Shown here: positions 29,088 to 37,248 of the stretch, piece after piece
Layout of the letters: each line of letters begins with the position of its first letter
How positions within the stretch are numbered: position 1 is the first letter of the stretch
NCBI RefSeq assembly: GCF_013344475.1
Contig: NZ_JABUOU010000001.1
Coordinates: 682,001-746,000, forward strand
Origin: Martelella limonii
GTDB lineage: Bacteria; Pseudomonadota; Alphaproteobacteria; Rhizobiales; Rhizobiaceae
DNA: 64,000 nt
Reading direction: 5' to 3'
The notes under the pieces: model-generated
What the model saw: the letters and a program-made list of their open reading frames with translations, nothing else
Told to the model about the DNA's origin: nothing
The model's database searches: none
Translations under genes and position numbers: made by a program

Positions 29088-31187
29088 ATGCGCCCGGCCC
29101 TGCTTGATCCCCTGTTTGCGCCCGTCTCCTCTCTGCCGGGGATCGGGCCGAAACTCGCCAAGACATTTGCGAAGCTTGTCGGCCGCGAGGACGAGGCACG
29201 CGTGATCGATCTGGTGTTTCACGCGCCAAGCTCCGTCATAGACCGGCGGCTGAAGCCGGGCATCGCACATTTGCCGGAAGGCGCGATCGTGACCGTCGAA
29301 GGCCGCGTCGACCGCCATCAGCCGGCGCCTGCCCGCTCCAACGCGCCCTACCGCGTCTATCTGCACGACGAGACAGGCGAACTGACGCTGACCTTTTTCC
29401 ATGCCAAGGCCGACTGGCTGGAGAAATCGCTGCCGGTCGGCGAAACCATCGTCGTCAGCGGACGGGCCGAATGGTTCAACGGCCGTCCCTCGATGGTGCA
29501 TCCCGACTACATGGTGCCTGCGGAAAAGGCGGATACGCTGCCGGCGGTGGAGCCGGTCTATCCGATGACCGCCGGGCTTTCAGCAAAGATATTGCGCCGT
29601 TCGCTGGAAGCAGCGCTTGAGCGGGTGCCCGATTTTCCGGAATGGGTCGATCGTGAAATCGTGGCGCGACAGGGATTTCCAACGACAACAGAGGCGCTCA
29701 GGGCCATTCACCACCCGCGCGACGACAGCGACATCGAGCTTCAGTCGCCCGCAAGGCGCAGGCTTGCCTATGACGAGTTTCTGGCGGGCCAGCTCTCGCT
29801 ATCGCTGGTCAGAAGCCGGATGCGCAAAGCGAAAGGCCGTCCCGTGCGGCCGACGGGAACGCTGTCCCAAAAGGTGCGCGCCGCCCTGCCCTTCGCGCTG
29901 ACCGCCGGACAGGAACAGGCGGTTTCCGCAATCCTCGGCGACATGGCAACCGACACCCGGATGCTGCGGATGCTGCAGGGCGATGTCGGCTCGGGCAAGA
30001 CCATCGTCGGACTGCTCGCCATGCTCGCGGTTGTCGAGGATGGTGGCCAGGCGGTGCTGATGGCGCCGACGGAAATCCTCGCCCGTCAGCATTATGACGG
30101 CATAGCAGCACTTGCCGAACGTGCGGGCGTGCGGGTGCGGCTTCTGACCGGCAAGACCAAGGCACGCGACCGGCGGCAGATCGAGACGGACCTTGCCGAC
30201 GGTACCGCCCACATCGTGATCGGCACCCATGCGCTGTTTCAGGAAAATGTCGCCTATCACGATCTCAGGCTTGCGATCGTCGACGAGCAGCACCGCTTTG
30301 GCGTCCATCAGCGCCTGCGCCTCACGCAGAAGGGGCTCTCGCCGCACCTCCTGGTGATGTCGGCGACGCCGATCCCGCGTACGCTGGTGCTGGCCGCCTT
30401 CGGCGACATGGATGTCTCGAACCTCACCGAAAAGCCTGCGGGACGCAAGCCGATCCAGACCGTGACAATCCCGCTGGAGCGGATCGGGGATGTCGTCGGA
30501 CGGCTGCGGGATGCGCTCGCCGAGGGCAAGAAATGCTACTGGATCTGCCCGCTGGTGGAGGAATCGGAAGCGGTCGAACTGATGTCGGCGGAGGAGCGGC
30601 ATGAAACGCTCGCCAAGGCGCTCGGGCCTGACAAGGTCGGGCTTATCCATGGGCGGATGTCGTCCGCCGACAAGGATGCGGCGATGGAGGCGTTCAAATC
30701 CGGCGAGACCCGGTTGCTGGTCGCCACCACCGTGGTCGAGGTCGGCGTCGATGTGCCGGATGCCACCATCATCGTGATCGAACATGCCGAGCGCTTCGGC
30801 CTTGCCCAGCTGCACCAGTTGCGCGGGCGCGTCGGTCGCGGGGCGGAAGCCTCGTCCTGCATCCTGCTCTACAAGGGCCCGCTGTCCGAAATGGGCCGCG
30901 CCCGGCTTTCCGTGCTGCGCGACAGCAATGACGGGTTTCGCATCGCCGAGGAAGACCTGAAACTGCGCGGCGAAGGCGAACTGCTCGGCACCCGCCAGTC
31001 CGGCGTGCCGGGCTTCCAGTTCGGCAGCATCGAAGCCCATGGCGACATTCTGGCGCTTGCCCGCAAGGATGCCGGCTACATCGTCAACAAAGACCCGGAG
31101 CTTGTGAGCGAACGCGGCACGGCGCTTCGAACCCTGCTCTACCTCTTCCGCCGCGACGAGGCGATCCGCTATCTGAGTGCGGGCTAG
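29088..31187 (+). CDS. recG: ATP-dependent DNA helicase RecG
   Basis: RecG remodels stalled forks and branched DNA. The 699-residue length is typical. An N-terminal wedge/OB domain (~1-230, with GAIVTVEGRVDRHQ) precedes an SF2 helicase core: Walker A LQGDVGSGKTIVGLLAM, DEQH box IVDEQHRFGVHQRLRL, motif [14 protein letters not shown] and motif [11 protein letters not shown]. The C-terminal TRG motif region (GFRIAEEDLKLRGEGELLGTRQSG) is present. Start ATG 29088 gives MRPALLDPLFAPVSSLPGIG, which matches relatives. No SOS box was found upstream. The 384-base gap after it contains two REP hairpins and no gene. Confidence 0.98.
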   Translation: MRPALLDPLFAPVSSLPGIGPKLAKTFAKLVGREDEARVIDLVFHAPSSVIDRRLKPGIAHLPEGAIVTVEGRVDRHQPAPARSNAPYRVYLHDETGELTLTFFHAKADWLEKSLPVGETIVVSGRAEWFNGRPSMVHPDYMVPAEKADTLPAVEPVYPMTAGLSAKILRRSLEAALERVPDFPEWVDREIVARQGFPTTTEALRAIHHPRDDSDIELQSPARRRLAYDEFLAGQLSLSLVRSRMRKAKGRPVRPTGTLSQKVRAALPFALTAGQEQAVSAILGDMATDTRMLRMLQGDVGSGKTIVGLLAMLAVVEDGGQAVLMAPTEILARQHYDGIAALAERAGVRVRLLTGKTKARDRRQIETDLADGTAHIVIGTHALFQENVAYHDLRLAIVDEQHRFGVHQRLRLTQKGLSPHLLVMSATPIPRTLVLAAFGDMDVSNLTEKPAGRKPIQTVTIPLERIGDVVGRLRDALAEGKKCYWICPLVEESEAVELMSAEERHETLAKALGPDKVGLIHGRMSSADKDAAMEAFKSGETRLLVATTVVEVGVDVPDATIIVIEHAERFGLAQLHQLRGRVGRGAEASSCILLYKGPLSEMGRARLSVLRDSNDGFRIAEEDLKLRGEGELLGTRQSGVPGFQFGSIEAHGDILALARKDAGYIVNKDPELVSERGTALRTLLYLFRRDEAIRYLSAG

Positions 31188-31281
31188 GCGTTTTCGGAGG
31201 GTTTGCCGCGTGGCGAGCGAGGGAGCCGCGCTGGGCATGACGGACGTCGTCGCAAAGGCTATGGCGCTCGTTTTGAATGTG

Positions 31282-31314
31282 GCCTGGATGCTCGGGTCAA
31301 GCCCGAGCATGACC
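31282..31314 (+). repeat. REP-type hairpin, ATGCTCGG type
   Basis: GCCTGG, then the stem ATGCTCGGG/CCCGAGCAT around TCAAG, then GACCC. It forms a widely spaced pair with the opposite-strand copy at 31431. The stretch between them (about 116 bases) shows no gene. Confidence 0.8.
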
Positions 31315-31430
31315 CAGAAAAGGAGGATGTGCCGCCGTTCCGCGTTTTCGGATGGCTATCGTCTCTGCACAACTTAACTAGCCCCGTGCATCTCAGCGCG
31401 TACGGGTCACTCCCACTTTTCCCCATTCTA

Positions 31431-31467
31431 GGGTCACCCTCGGGCTCGACCCGAGGGTCCAGGCGGC
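31431..31467 (-). repeat. REP-type hairpin, ACCCTCGG type
   Basis: A minus-strand copy with the stem ACCCTCGGG/CCCGAGGGT around a CTCGA loop, flanked by GGGTC and CCAGGCGGC. It is the partner of the copy at 31282, pointing the opposite way. Confidence 0.8.
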
Positions 31468-31571
31468 CAACTCTGAACCAACTGTTACGCCAGGTTAGTC
31501 ACGGCCGGGGCATTTCCGGTGGAAACCTGCGGGCATGCAGCGACACCATACAAACAGCACACCGCGCAACT

Positions 31572-33101
31572 CTATTCCGCCGCATCCCGCCGTTCCGGCG
31601 TTTCCGCCGGGGCGTCCGGGTTGCCGCCTTCGGTCTTGGCGTCGAGGTCGGGGAAGGCCACGACGCGTTTGCCGCCGGGTTCGGTGTGGAGCACGATCAG
31701 GCCCTGCTCCTCGAACCAGTCCAGGAAGCGGCGGGCGCGGCGGGCCGAATGCGTGCCGTAGGCGCGCGCGATCGTGGCATCGGATGGGCACGGCGCGCCG
31801 GAGAGCGCCGCTTTGGCAAGCATCAGGAACACGCCCTGCAGATCGTCGGTGACATGCGGGGTGAGCGTGAGCGCCATCTGCCAGGCTTCGCTCTCGGCCA
31901 TGGCGTCATCCACGCCGGACCGCGCAATCGCAAGCCGCCGGCGGAAATCAGACATGGAGAGCGGCGCGCCGGAAATCCGCTTCATGCGACCGCGCATCAG
32001 GAAATCCTGATAAAGCTCTGAATCCGAACGGAAAGCAGATTCCGGTCCATCGGCAATTTCCGTGAGCGTCATCGCGATCCAGTCCTCGCGCTCCTCCTCG
32101 CTCATCACCGCCGCGCGTGGGCCACGCGGCTCCGGCGCCGCGCTTTCTGCCGATTGCGCGAGCTGGTCGATGATATCGAGCGTCGGGCGGGGGCGCGGGG
32201 TCACGCGGCGCGGCGCTGTGGACTGGCGCGCGAGATCCTCCGGATCGGGCGTGAAGATCAGATCCTCGACATCCTGCGGGTTGTCCGGAAGCGGCATCAG
32301 CTTGGGGCTCGACGAGCGCGCCGAGGTTTCCACCTCGCCGATGACGACCTTCAGCGGGCGGCGCGAAAGCGCGGGACCAAGCGCCACGAAATTGCCGCGC
32401 TTGAGATCGCGGAACTGCTCGGCCTGACGGCGGTCCATGCCGAGAAGGTCGGCCGCGCGCGCCATGTCGATATCGAGAAAGGTGCGGCCCATCAGGAAGT
32501 TGGATGCTTCCGCAGCGACGTTCTTGGCGAGCTTTGCCAGCCGCTGCGTGGCAATCACGCCGGCAAGTCCGCGTTTTCTGCCGCGGCACATCAGGTTGGT
32601 CATGGCGCCGAGCGACTGGCGGCGCACCTCTTCGCTGACCTCGCCGCCGCCGGTCGGCGCGAACATCTGTGCTTCGTCAACCACGGTCAGCACCGGATAC
32701 CAGTAATCGCGATCGGCATCGAACAGCGCATTCAGGAACACGGCGGCGGTGCGCATCTGGTCCTCGAGCTCGAGCCCCTCCAGCGTCAGCACGCAGGAAA
32801 CGCGGTGCTGGCGGATGCGGTTGGCAATCCCGATCAACTCGCCCTCGGAACGCTCGCCATCGACCACGATATGGCCGAAGGCATCGGACAGCGTGACGAA
32901 ATCGCCTTCCGGATCGATCACCACCTGCTGCACCCATTTGGCGGATTGTTCCAGCAGTCGGCGCAACAGATGCGACTTGCCGGAGCCGGAATTGCCCTGC
33001 ACCAGAAGCCTTGTCGCCAGCAGCTCCTCTATATCGAGACTGGCGACGTCACCGGTTGATGTCGTTCCCATGTCGATATCGACTTGCACTTTGGTCTTCA
33101 C
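31572..33101 (-). CDS. HerA-like ATPase (DUF87/FtsK-HerA superfamily)
   Basis: A 509-residue P-loop ATPase. Walker A is GNSGSGKSHLLRRLL (36-50) and Walker B is WYPVLTVVDEAQMFAP (~133-148), followed by the conserved arginine-rich MCRGRKRGLAGVIATQRLAKL typical of HerA hexameric translocases. Residues ~260-320 form a Pro/Arg-rich linker, and the C-terminal ~190 residues contain a probable winged-helix region (ARAYGTHSARRARRFLDWFEEQGLIVLHTEPGG). HerA proteins often pair with the nuclease NurA in end resection, or with defence effectors, but no nuclease or effector gene is adjacent. It appears solitary, so its role is not inferable. An Asp/Glu-rich end follows. Confidence 0.85.
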   Translation of the reverse strand: MKTKVQVDIDMGTTSTGDVASLDIEELLATRLLVQGNSGSGKSHLLRRLLEQSAKWVQQVVIDPEGDFVTLSDAFGHIVVDGERSEGELIGIANRIRQHRVSCVLTLEGLELEDQMRTAAVFLNALFDADRDYWYPVLTVVDEAQMFAPTGGGEVSEEVRRQSLGAMTNLMCRGRKRGLAGVIATQRLAKLAKNVAAEASNFLMGRTFLDIDMARAADLLGMDRRQAEQFRDLKRGNFVALGPALSRRPLKVVIGEVETSARSSSPKLMPLPDNPQDVEDLIFTPDPEDLARQSTAPRRVTPRPRPTLDIIDQLAQSAESAAPEPRGPRAAVMSEEEREDWIAMTLTEIADGPESAFRSDSELYQDFLMRGRMKRISGAPLSMSDFRRRLAIARSGVDDAMAESEAWQMALTLTPHVTDDLQGVFLMLAKAALSGAPCPSDATIARAYGTHSARRARRFLDWFEEQGLIVLHTEPGGKRVVAFPDLDAKTEGGNPDAPAETPERRDAAE

Positions 33102-33206
33102 CTTCTTTGTGGATTGAGCCCGGTTCTAGCAGGTCCGCCCGGGCATGGTCGCGCCGGCACGCGCGTTACCCACAGCTTTCCGCGATTCGGTCGGGCGCTG
33201 CAACGA

Positions 33207-33234
33207 TTGACATCAGACATGCCTGATCTATGTG
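33207..33234 (+). promoter_or_regulatory. mntH promoter with an internal palindromic operator
   Basis: TTGACA (33207-33212), a 16-base spacer and TATGTG (33229-33234) form a sigma-70-type promoter 39 bases before the mntH ATG. The spacer is almost wholly occupied by ATCAGACATGCCTGAT (33212-33227), a palindrome with seven of eight pairs matching. A repressor bound there would block the promoter; a manganese-responsive regulator is the natural guess, but the site is not the Mur box I know from rhizobia. Confidence 0.65.
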
Positions 33235-33272
33235 TTTAAAACCATTCCAAGGTAAGGCATTCATCGATCTGC

Positions 33273-34586
33273 ATGGCAGAAATTTCCCCAGAACGTCAGA
33301 CACTGACCGAGCGCACCAACACGGCAATCGAAAGCGCGCTTGCCTCCGGTCGCCTGCGTCCCAAATCCGCGCTGCTTTTCGTTGGGCCGGCGATGATTGC
33401 GGCCATCGCCTATGTCGATCCCGGCAATTACGCCACCAATATCCAGGCGGGCGCCGGGTATGGCTATACGCTCCTTTGGGTGGTGCTGTTTGCCAATCTG
33501 ATTGCCATGCTGTTTCAGGCGTTATCGGCCAAGCTCGGCATCGTCACCGGCCGGAACCTCGCCGAGGTCTGTCGTGACGAGTTTTCCAAACCGGTGGTGA
33601 TCATCCTCTGGATCGTCAGCGAAATCGCGGCGATGGCAACGGATCTCGCGGAATTTCTCGGCGGCGCGATCGGGCTGGCGCTGCTGTTCAAGATGCCGCT
33701 GATGGCAGGCATGGGCGTGACCGCGATCGTCACCTACGGCATTCTTCTGTTCGAGCGGCGCGGCTTCCGACCGATGGAGCTGATCATCGGCGCGATGATC
33801 GGCGTGATCGGGCTTTGCTATATCGTCGAACTGTTCATAGCCCCCGTCGCCTGGGGCGAGGCTGCGGCCCATATGGTGCGGCCTGAGCTTCCCGACGCCG
33901 CAGCGCTTGCCATCGCCGTCGGCATTATTGGCGCTACTGTCATGCCGCATGCGGTCTATCTGCATTCCGGCCTCACCCAGCACCGGGTTGCGGTGAAGAC
34001 CGAGGCCGAACGGCGGCGCGTGCTCAAGTTTTCAAACATCGAGGTGGTGGCAGCGCTTGCCGTTGCCGGCGTCGTCAACATGGCGATGGTGATGATGGCG
34101 GCCAGCGCCTTTCACAACGGCCATAGCGAGGTCGCCGAAATCGAGACCGCCTATCACACCCTGACGCCGCTGCTCGGCGGCGCTGCTGCGGCTGCCTTCC
34201 TGGTGTCGCTGATCGCTTCCGGCATTTCCAGCTCGGTGGTCGGCACCATGGCGGGACAGATGATCATGCAAGGTTTCGTCGGCTTCAGGATCCCGATCTG
34301 GCTGCGGCGGCTGATCACGATGGCGCCCGCCTTCGTGGTGGTCGCGCTCGGCATCAATGCGACGCAGGCGCTGATCGTCAGCCAGATCATCCTGTCGATC
34401 GCGCTCCCCGTGCCGATGATCTCGCTGGTGCTCTTCACCCGCAACCGCCGGATCATGGGCGAATACGCCAATGGCCGCCTGATCGGAACGCTTGCCATTC
34501 TCGGCTCGATCGCTGTCCTCGGCCTCAACTGCGTGCTGCTTGCCCAGACATTCGACGTGCCCATTCCGGGGCTTGCCGCCGGCTGA
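33273..34586 (+). CDS. mntH: Nramp-type divalent metal (Mn2+) transporter
   Basis: MntH imports Mn2+ (and Fe2+) by proton coupling across the inner membrane. The 437-residue protein has about eleven hydrophobic segments. The metal-binding motif DPGNYATN lies in the first helix (VGPAMIAAIAYVDPGNYATNIQAG, ~residues 37-60), and the TM6 motif MPHAVYLHSG (~225-234) is also present, so both metal-coordinating helices are intact. The start MAEISPERQ is followed by a hydrophilic ~30-residue N-terminus. It is a single-gene unit with its own palindrome-bearing promoter. Confidence 0.95.
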   Translation: MAEISPERQTLTERTNTAIESALASGRLRPKSALLFVGPAMIAAIAYVDPGNYATNIQAGAGYGYTLLWVVLFANLIAMLFQALSAKLGIVTGRNLAEVCRDEFSKPVVIILWIVSEIAAMATDLAEFLGGAIGLALLFKMPLMAGMGVTAIVTYGILLFERRGFRPMELIIGAMIGVIGLCYIVELFIAPVAWGEAAAHMVRPELPDAAALAIAVGIIGATVMPHAVYLHSGLTQHRVAVKTEAERRRVLKFSNIEVVAALAVAGVVNMAMVMMAASAFHNGHSEVAEIETAYHTLTPLLGGAAAAAFLVSLIASGISSSVVGTMAGQMIMQGFVGFRIPIWLRRLITMAPAFVVVALGINATQALIVSQIILSIALPVPMISLVLFTRNRRIMGEYANGRLIGTLAILGSIAVLGLNCVLLAQTFDVPIPGLAAG

Positions 34587-34657
34587 GAGCTCTTGAACGC
34601 ATTGTCCCCAATTCACGTCGCAATTGGGGAGAAAAAGCCGACATTCGCGAAGACGCT

Positions 34658-35221
34658 CTAAAGCCCGTTGACCCACATCTTCAGCCGCGCGCCTTCACGG
34701 GTCAGAACGTCCGGATCGCCGGCATTCTGTGCCAGAAGCGACGCCCCCTGAAGCGACGCCTGCAATTGCAGCGCCAGAGCGCCTGCATCATCCCCGTGTC
34801 CCATTTCGGCAAACTGTTCGGCCATCCAGCCCATCGGGTCGGCGAGCAGCGGGCGGACGGCGTCGCGTCCTGTCGTTTCCGATTTCAGCAGTTCGGCGCA
34901 GAGAGAGCCCGAGGGAGAGCCGTGGCGGGCGACCTCACCGGCATTGGCAACAGTCATATTGATGAAGGAGACGAGCCTTGCCTTGGCTGAGGGAACCTCG
35001 ACCATGCGGGCGCGGAATTCGTCGAATGCCTGCCTGTGGTGATCGATGATGGCCGCGGCGATATCGTCCCTGGTCTTGAAGTAATAATAGACATTGCCGA
35101 GCGGGACGCCGGATTCCTTTGCAATATCGGCAAGCGACGTGCTTGTGAAACCGTTGCGGTAGGCAAGGTTCACCGCCGCTGCCACGAGCCTTTCACGTTT
35201 TCCTGAATCCCGTTTTGTCAT
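34658..35221 (-). CDS. TetR/AcrR family transcriptional regulator
   Basis: A 187-residue repressor. The helix-turn-helix is in residues ~8-54: RERLVAAAVNLAYRNGFTSTSLADIAKESGVPLGNVYYYFKTRDDIA, a classic TetR N-terminus. The C-terminal ligand domain includes GSPSGSLCAELLKSE (C near 105), reminiscent of thiol- or metabolite-responsive TetR members, with no assigned ligand. ATG 35221 is chosen because GGAAAGG precedes it by about seven bases; a longer frame would lack a ribosome site. Its promoter carries a likely auto-operator. No obvious target gene is adjacent, since mntH is convergent and murI is a separate transcript. Confidence 0.9.
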   Translation of the reverse strand: MTKRDSGKRERLVAAAVNLAYRNGFTSTSLADIAKESGVPLGNVYYYFKTRDDIAAAIIDHHRQAFDEFRARMVEVPSAKARLVSFINMTVANAGEVARHGSPSGSLCAELLKSETTGRDAVRPLLADPMGWMAEQFAEMGHGDDAGALALQLQASLQGASLLAQNAGDPDVLTREGARLKMWVNGL

Positions 35222-35327
35222 TCTCAACCTTTCCAGTTTCGGTGCCTGATACACGATGTCGCCGGGTTCCCGGCGAGCCTGCCCAGCCCCATTTGGCCTA
35301 TACCATAAGCGCCGACCGAAAGTCAGT

Positions 35328-35356
35328 TGTTTAGCTAACTAATGTGAGTTAGTCAA
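35328..35356 (-). promoter_or_regulatory. Promoter of the tetR gene with an embedded operator
   Basis: On the minus strand TTGACT (35351-35356), a 17-base spacer and TAAACA (35328-35333) form a promoter about 100 bases upstream of the regulator. The spacer contains the perfect inverted repeat CTAACT-N6-AGTTAG (35335-35352), which also overlaps the -35 element. This suggests autorepression by the TetR protein. Confidence 0.7.
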
Positions 35357-35364
35357 CTTACATG

Positions 35365-35394
35365 TCCATGGCGCGCACCTTGGCGCGCCATGGA
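35365..35394. other. Strong 12-bp perfect hairpin
   Basis: TCCATGGCGCGC and GCGCGCCATGGA are perfect complements around the loop ACCTTG. There is no T-run on either side, so it is not a standard terminator. It lies directly upstream of the tetR promoter. Confidence 0.6.
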
Positions 35395-35513
35395 CGCGCG
35401 CGCCGGGACTGGATTTCGGGATCAGGCATCAAGGCGTGCGCCCGGCCGGCAGACGAGCGTGAACGACCGGGCGCGCGGCCCGAATGTGTTCTTGGAAGAG
35501 AGCTTGGCTGTGA

Positions 35514-36338
35514 TCAGGCTTTGCTCGACCGCCGTGCGGCGATCTTGAGGCCGAAGCCCTGCATCAGCCGGACGGTTTCCGGCCGCAGCGTCTCTCCGGT
35601 GAAGATCACGAAGTCATGATTGGGGCCGCCATCGGCGCCCGTGGCGGGCTCGCCCAGCACCCGCTTCGCCTGCAGAGCGATCGCTTCTGCGGGATTGAGC
35701 CAATCGACCGGCCAGGGCGCCAGCTTGCGGAACCGGTTTGCGAGAAACGGATAATGCGTACAGGCGAGCACGACGATGTCCGTGCGCCGCCCCCCTTCCT
35801 CGACAAAACAGGGCGCAATCTCGCTCCAGAGCGCAGCGTCCGCGACCGCGATGCCGCAGATATAATCCTCGGCAAGGGCTGCCAGATAACGCGAGCCCAC
35901 GAGCCGCGCATGACAATGGCTTGCGAAACTCTCGATCAGCGCCATGGTGTAGTCGCGCTTTACCGTGACAGGCGTTGCCAGCACCGAGATCAGGCCGGAG
36001 GCCGTGCGCTCGGCCGCTGGTTTGATCGCGGGGACTGTTCCGACGAAATCTGTTTCAGGAAAACGCGCCCTCAGCGCTGCACCGGCGAGCGTAAAGGCGG
36101 TGTTGCAGGCAATGATCACGCAGGCCGGGCGAATTTCCTCCAGCAATTGCTGAAAAAGCTGAAGCAGGTGTTGGAGCAGCGCCTCTTCCTGCCAGTCGCC
36201 ATAGGGGAAGGCGGCATTGTCGGCGACATAGACGAACCGGCGCTCCGGCATCAGCATCCGCGCCTCGCGCAGCACCGTCAGTCCGCCAATGCCGGAATCG
36301 AAGATCAGAACCGGACTGTCATTGCGCATCGCCGCCAT
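35514..36338 (-). CDS. murI: Glutamate racemase
   Basis: MurI makes D-glutamate for peptidoglycan. The ~274-residue protein has the family landmarks: the N-terminal IFDSGIGGLTVLREA with the catalytic Asp, AFPYGDW, the first catalytic Cys in VIIACNTAFTLAG, and the second in VLACTHYPFL. The start is uncertain between ATG 36338 and ATG 36329; both overlap the end of the upstream trmJ (stop at 36319-36321) by 10-20 bases. A still longer frame adds a basic extension not expected in the family. It is thus coupled to trmJ on the minus strand. Confidence 0.95.
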   Translation of the reverse strand: MAAMRNDSPVLIFDSGIGGLTVLREARMLMPERRFVYVADNAAFPYGDWQEEALLQHLLQLFQQLLEEIRPACVIIACNTAFTLAGAALRARFPETDFVGTVPAIKPAAERTASGLISVLATPVTVKRDYTMALIESFASHCHARLVGSRYLAALAEDYICGIAVADAALWSEIAPCFVEEGGRRTDIVVLACTHYPFLANRFRKLAPWPVDWLNPAEAIALQAKRVLGEPATGADGGPNHDFVIFTGETLRPETVRLMQGFGLKIAARRSSKA

Positions 36339-37116
36339 CCTGGCCGCGCGGGTTCTTGCGGGTATAGCGATCAAGCGCGGAAATCACCCCCCGCACCACG
36401 TGAATTTCCTGCGCGCTCATCGCCCTACGGGTAAAGACTGCGCGCAGATTGTCGATCATTTTGGGCTTTTTGTCGGCAGGGCGGAAATAACCGCGCGCAT
36501 CGAGCGATTCCTCGAGATGAGCGAACAGACCGAACAGGTTTTCCTTGGTGGCGGGCGTCTGCTCGACGGCCTGGAACGGCGTCGCGCTCTCGTCCTCCAT
36601 GCCCGACTTCATCCATTCATAGGACATCAGCAGGACGGCCTGGGCGATGTTGAGCGAGGCAAAGGCGGGGTTGACCGGAAACGTCACAATTTCATCGGCC
36701 AGCGCCACTTCCTCATTCTTCAGGCCCCAGCGCTCGCGTCCGAACAGGATGCCGCAGCGCTCCCCTGCCGTGTGTCGGGTGCGCAGCGTCTCAGCGGCAA
36801 CCGTCGGGCCGCGCACCGGCTTGAAGCCGTCGCGGCTGCGGGCGGTGGTCGCATAGACGAAATTGAGATCTGCGATCGCGTCCTCGAGCCTGTCGAAGAC
36901 CTGGACGCCATCGATCACATGGTCGGCCTTGGAGGCTGCGGAGCGCGCGCTGTCGCTCGGCCAGCCGTCGCGCGGCTCCACGAGGCGCAGTTCGGCAAGG
37001 CCGAAATTCGCCATGGCGCGGGCCACCATGCCGATATTTTCGCCAAGCTGCGGATTGACCAGAATGATTACAGGGCCTTCCGCGATCAGCGGACGCTCGC
37101 TGTTGGTGCCTGCCAT
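36319..37116 (-). CDS. trmJ: tRNA (cytidine/uridine-2'-O-)-methyltransferase, TrmJ family
   Basis: A 265-residue SPOUT-class RNA methyltransferase that 2'-O-methylates position 32 of tRNAs in the characterised enzymes. The three knot motifs are visible: VNPQLGENIGMVARAMANFG (motif 1), ILFGRERWGLKNEE (motif 2) and VNPAFASLNIAQAVLLMSYEW (motif 3). The C-terminal extension with HLEESLDARGYF is TrmJ-like. Start ATG 37116 gives MAGTNSERPLI; an in-frame start further upstream adds a 37-residue tail absent in the family. It is divergent from recQ (132 bases apart). Confidence 0.92.
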   Translation of the reverse strand: MAGTNSERPLIAEGPVIILVNPQLGENIGMVARAMANFGLAELRLVEPRDGWPSDSARSAASKADHVIDGVQVFDRLEDAIADLNFVYATTARSRDGFKPVRGPTVAAETLRTRHTAGERCGILFGRERWGLKNEEVALADEIVTFPVNPAFASLNIAQAVLLMSYEWMKSGMEDESATPFQAVEQTPATKENLFGLFAHLEESLDARGYFRPADKKPKMIDNLRAVFTRRAMSAQEIHVVRGVISALDRYTRKNPRGQDGGDAQ

Positions 37117-37248
37117 GTTTTCCTGCCTTTGTCTGTCGTTCCGGCTTATCGCTCCGGCGCTCGGCGAATGCAAGAAAAACGCGGCAAACAGCATCGCCAT
37201 TCCGCCTCGGACCTTGGCGCGGAGCATCCGTCGCGTTAAGGCTCATCC

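Noticed and set aside
34606-34629. CCCCAATT/AATTGGGG hairpin after mntH considered as a terminator
   Set aside because: Neither strand has a T-run directly after the stem (AGAAAAA on plus, ACAATG on minus). It may still be a weak or factor-dependent end.
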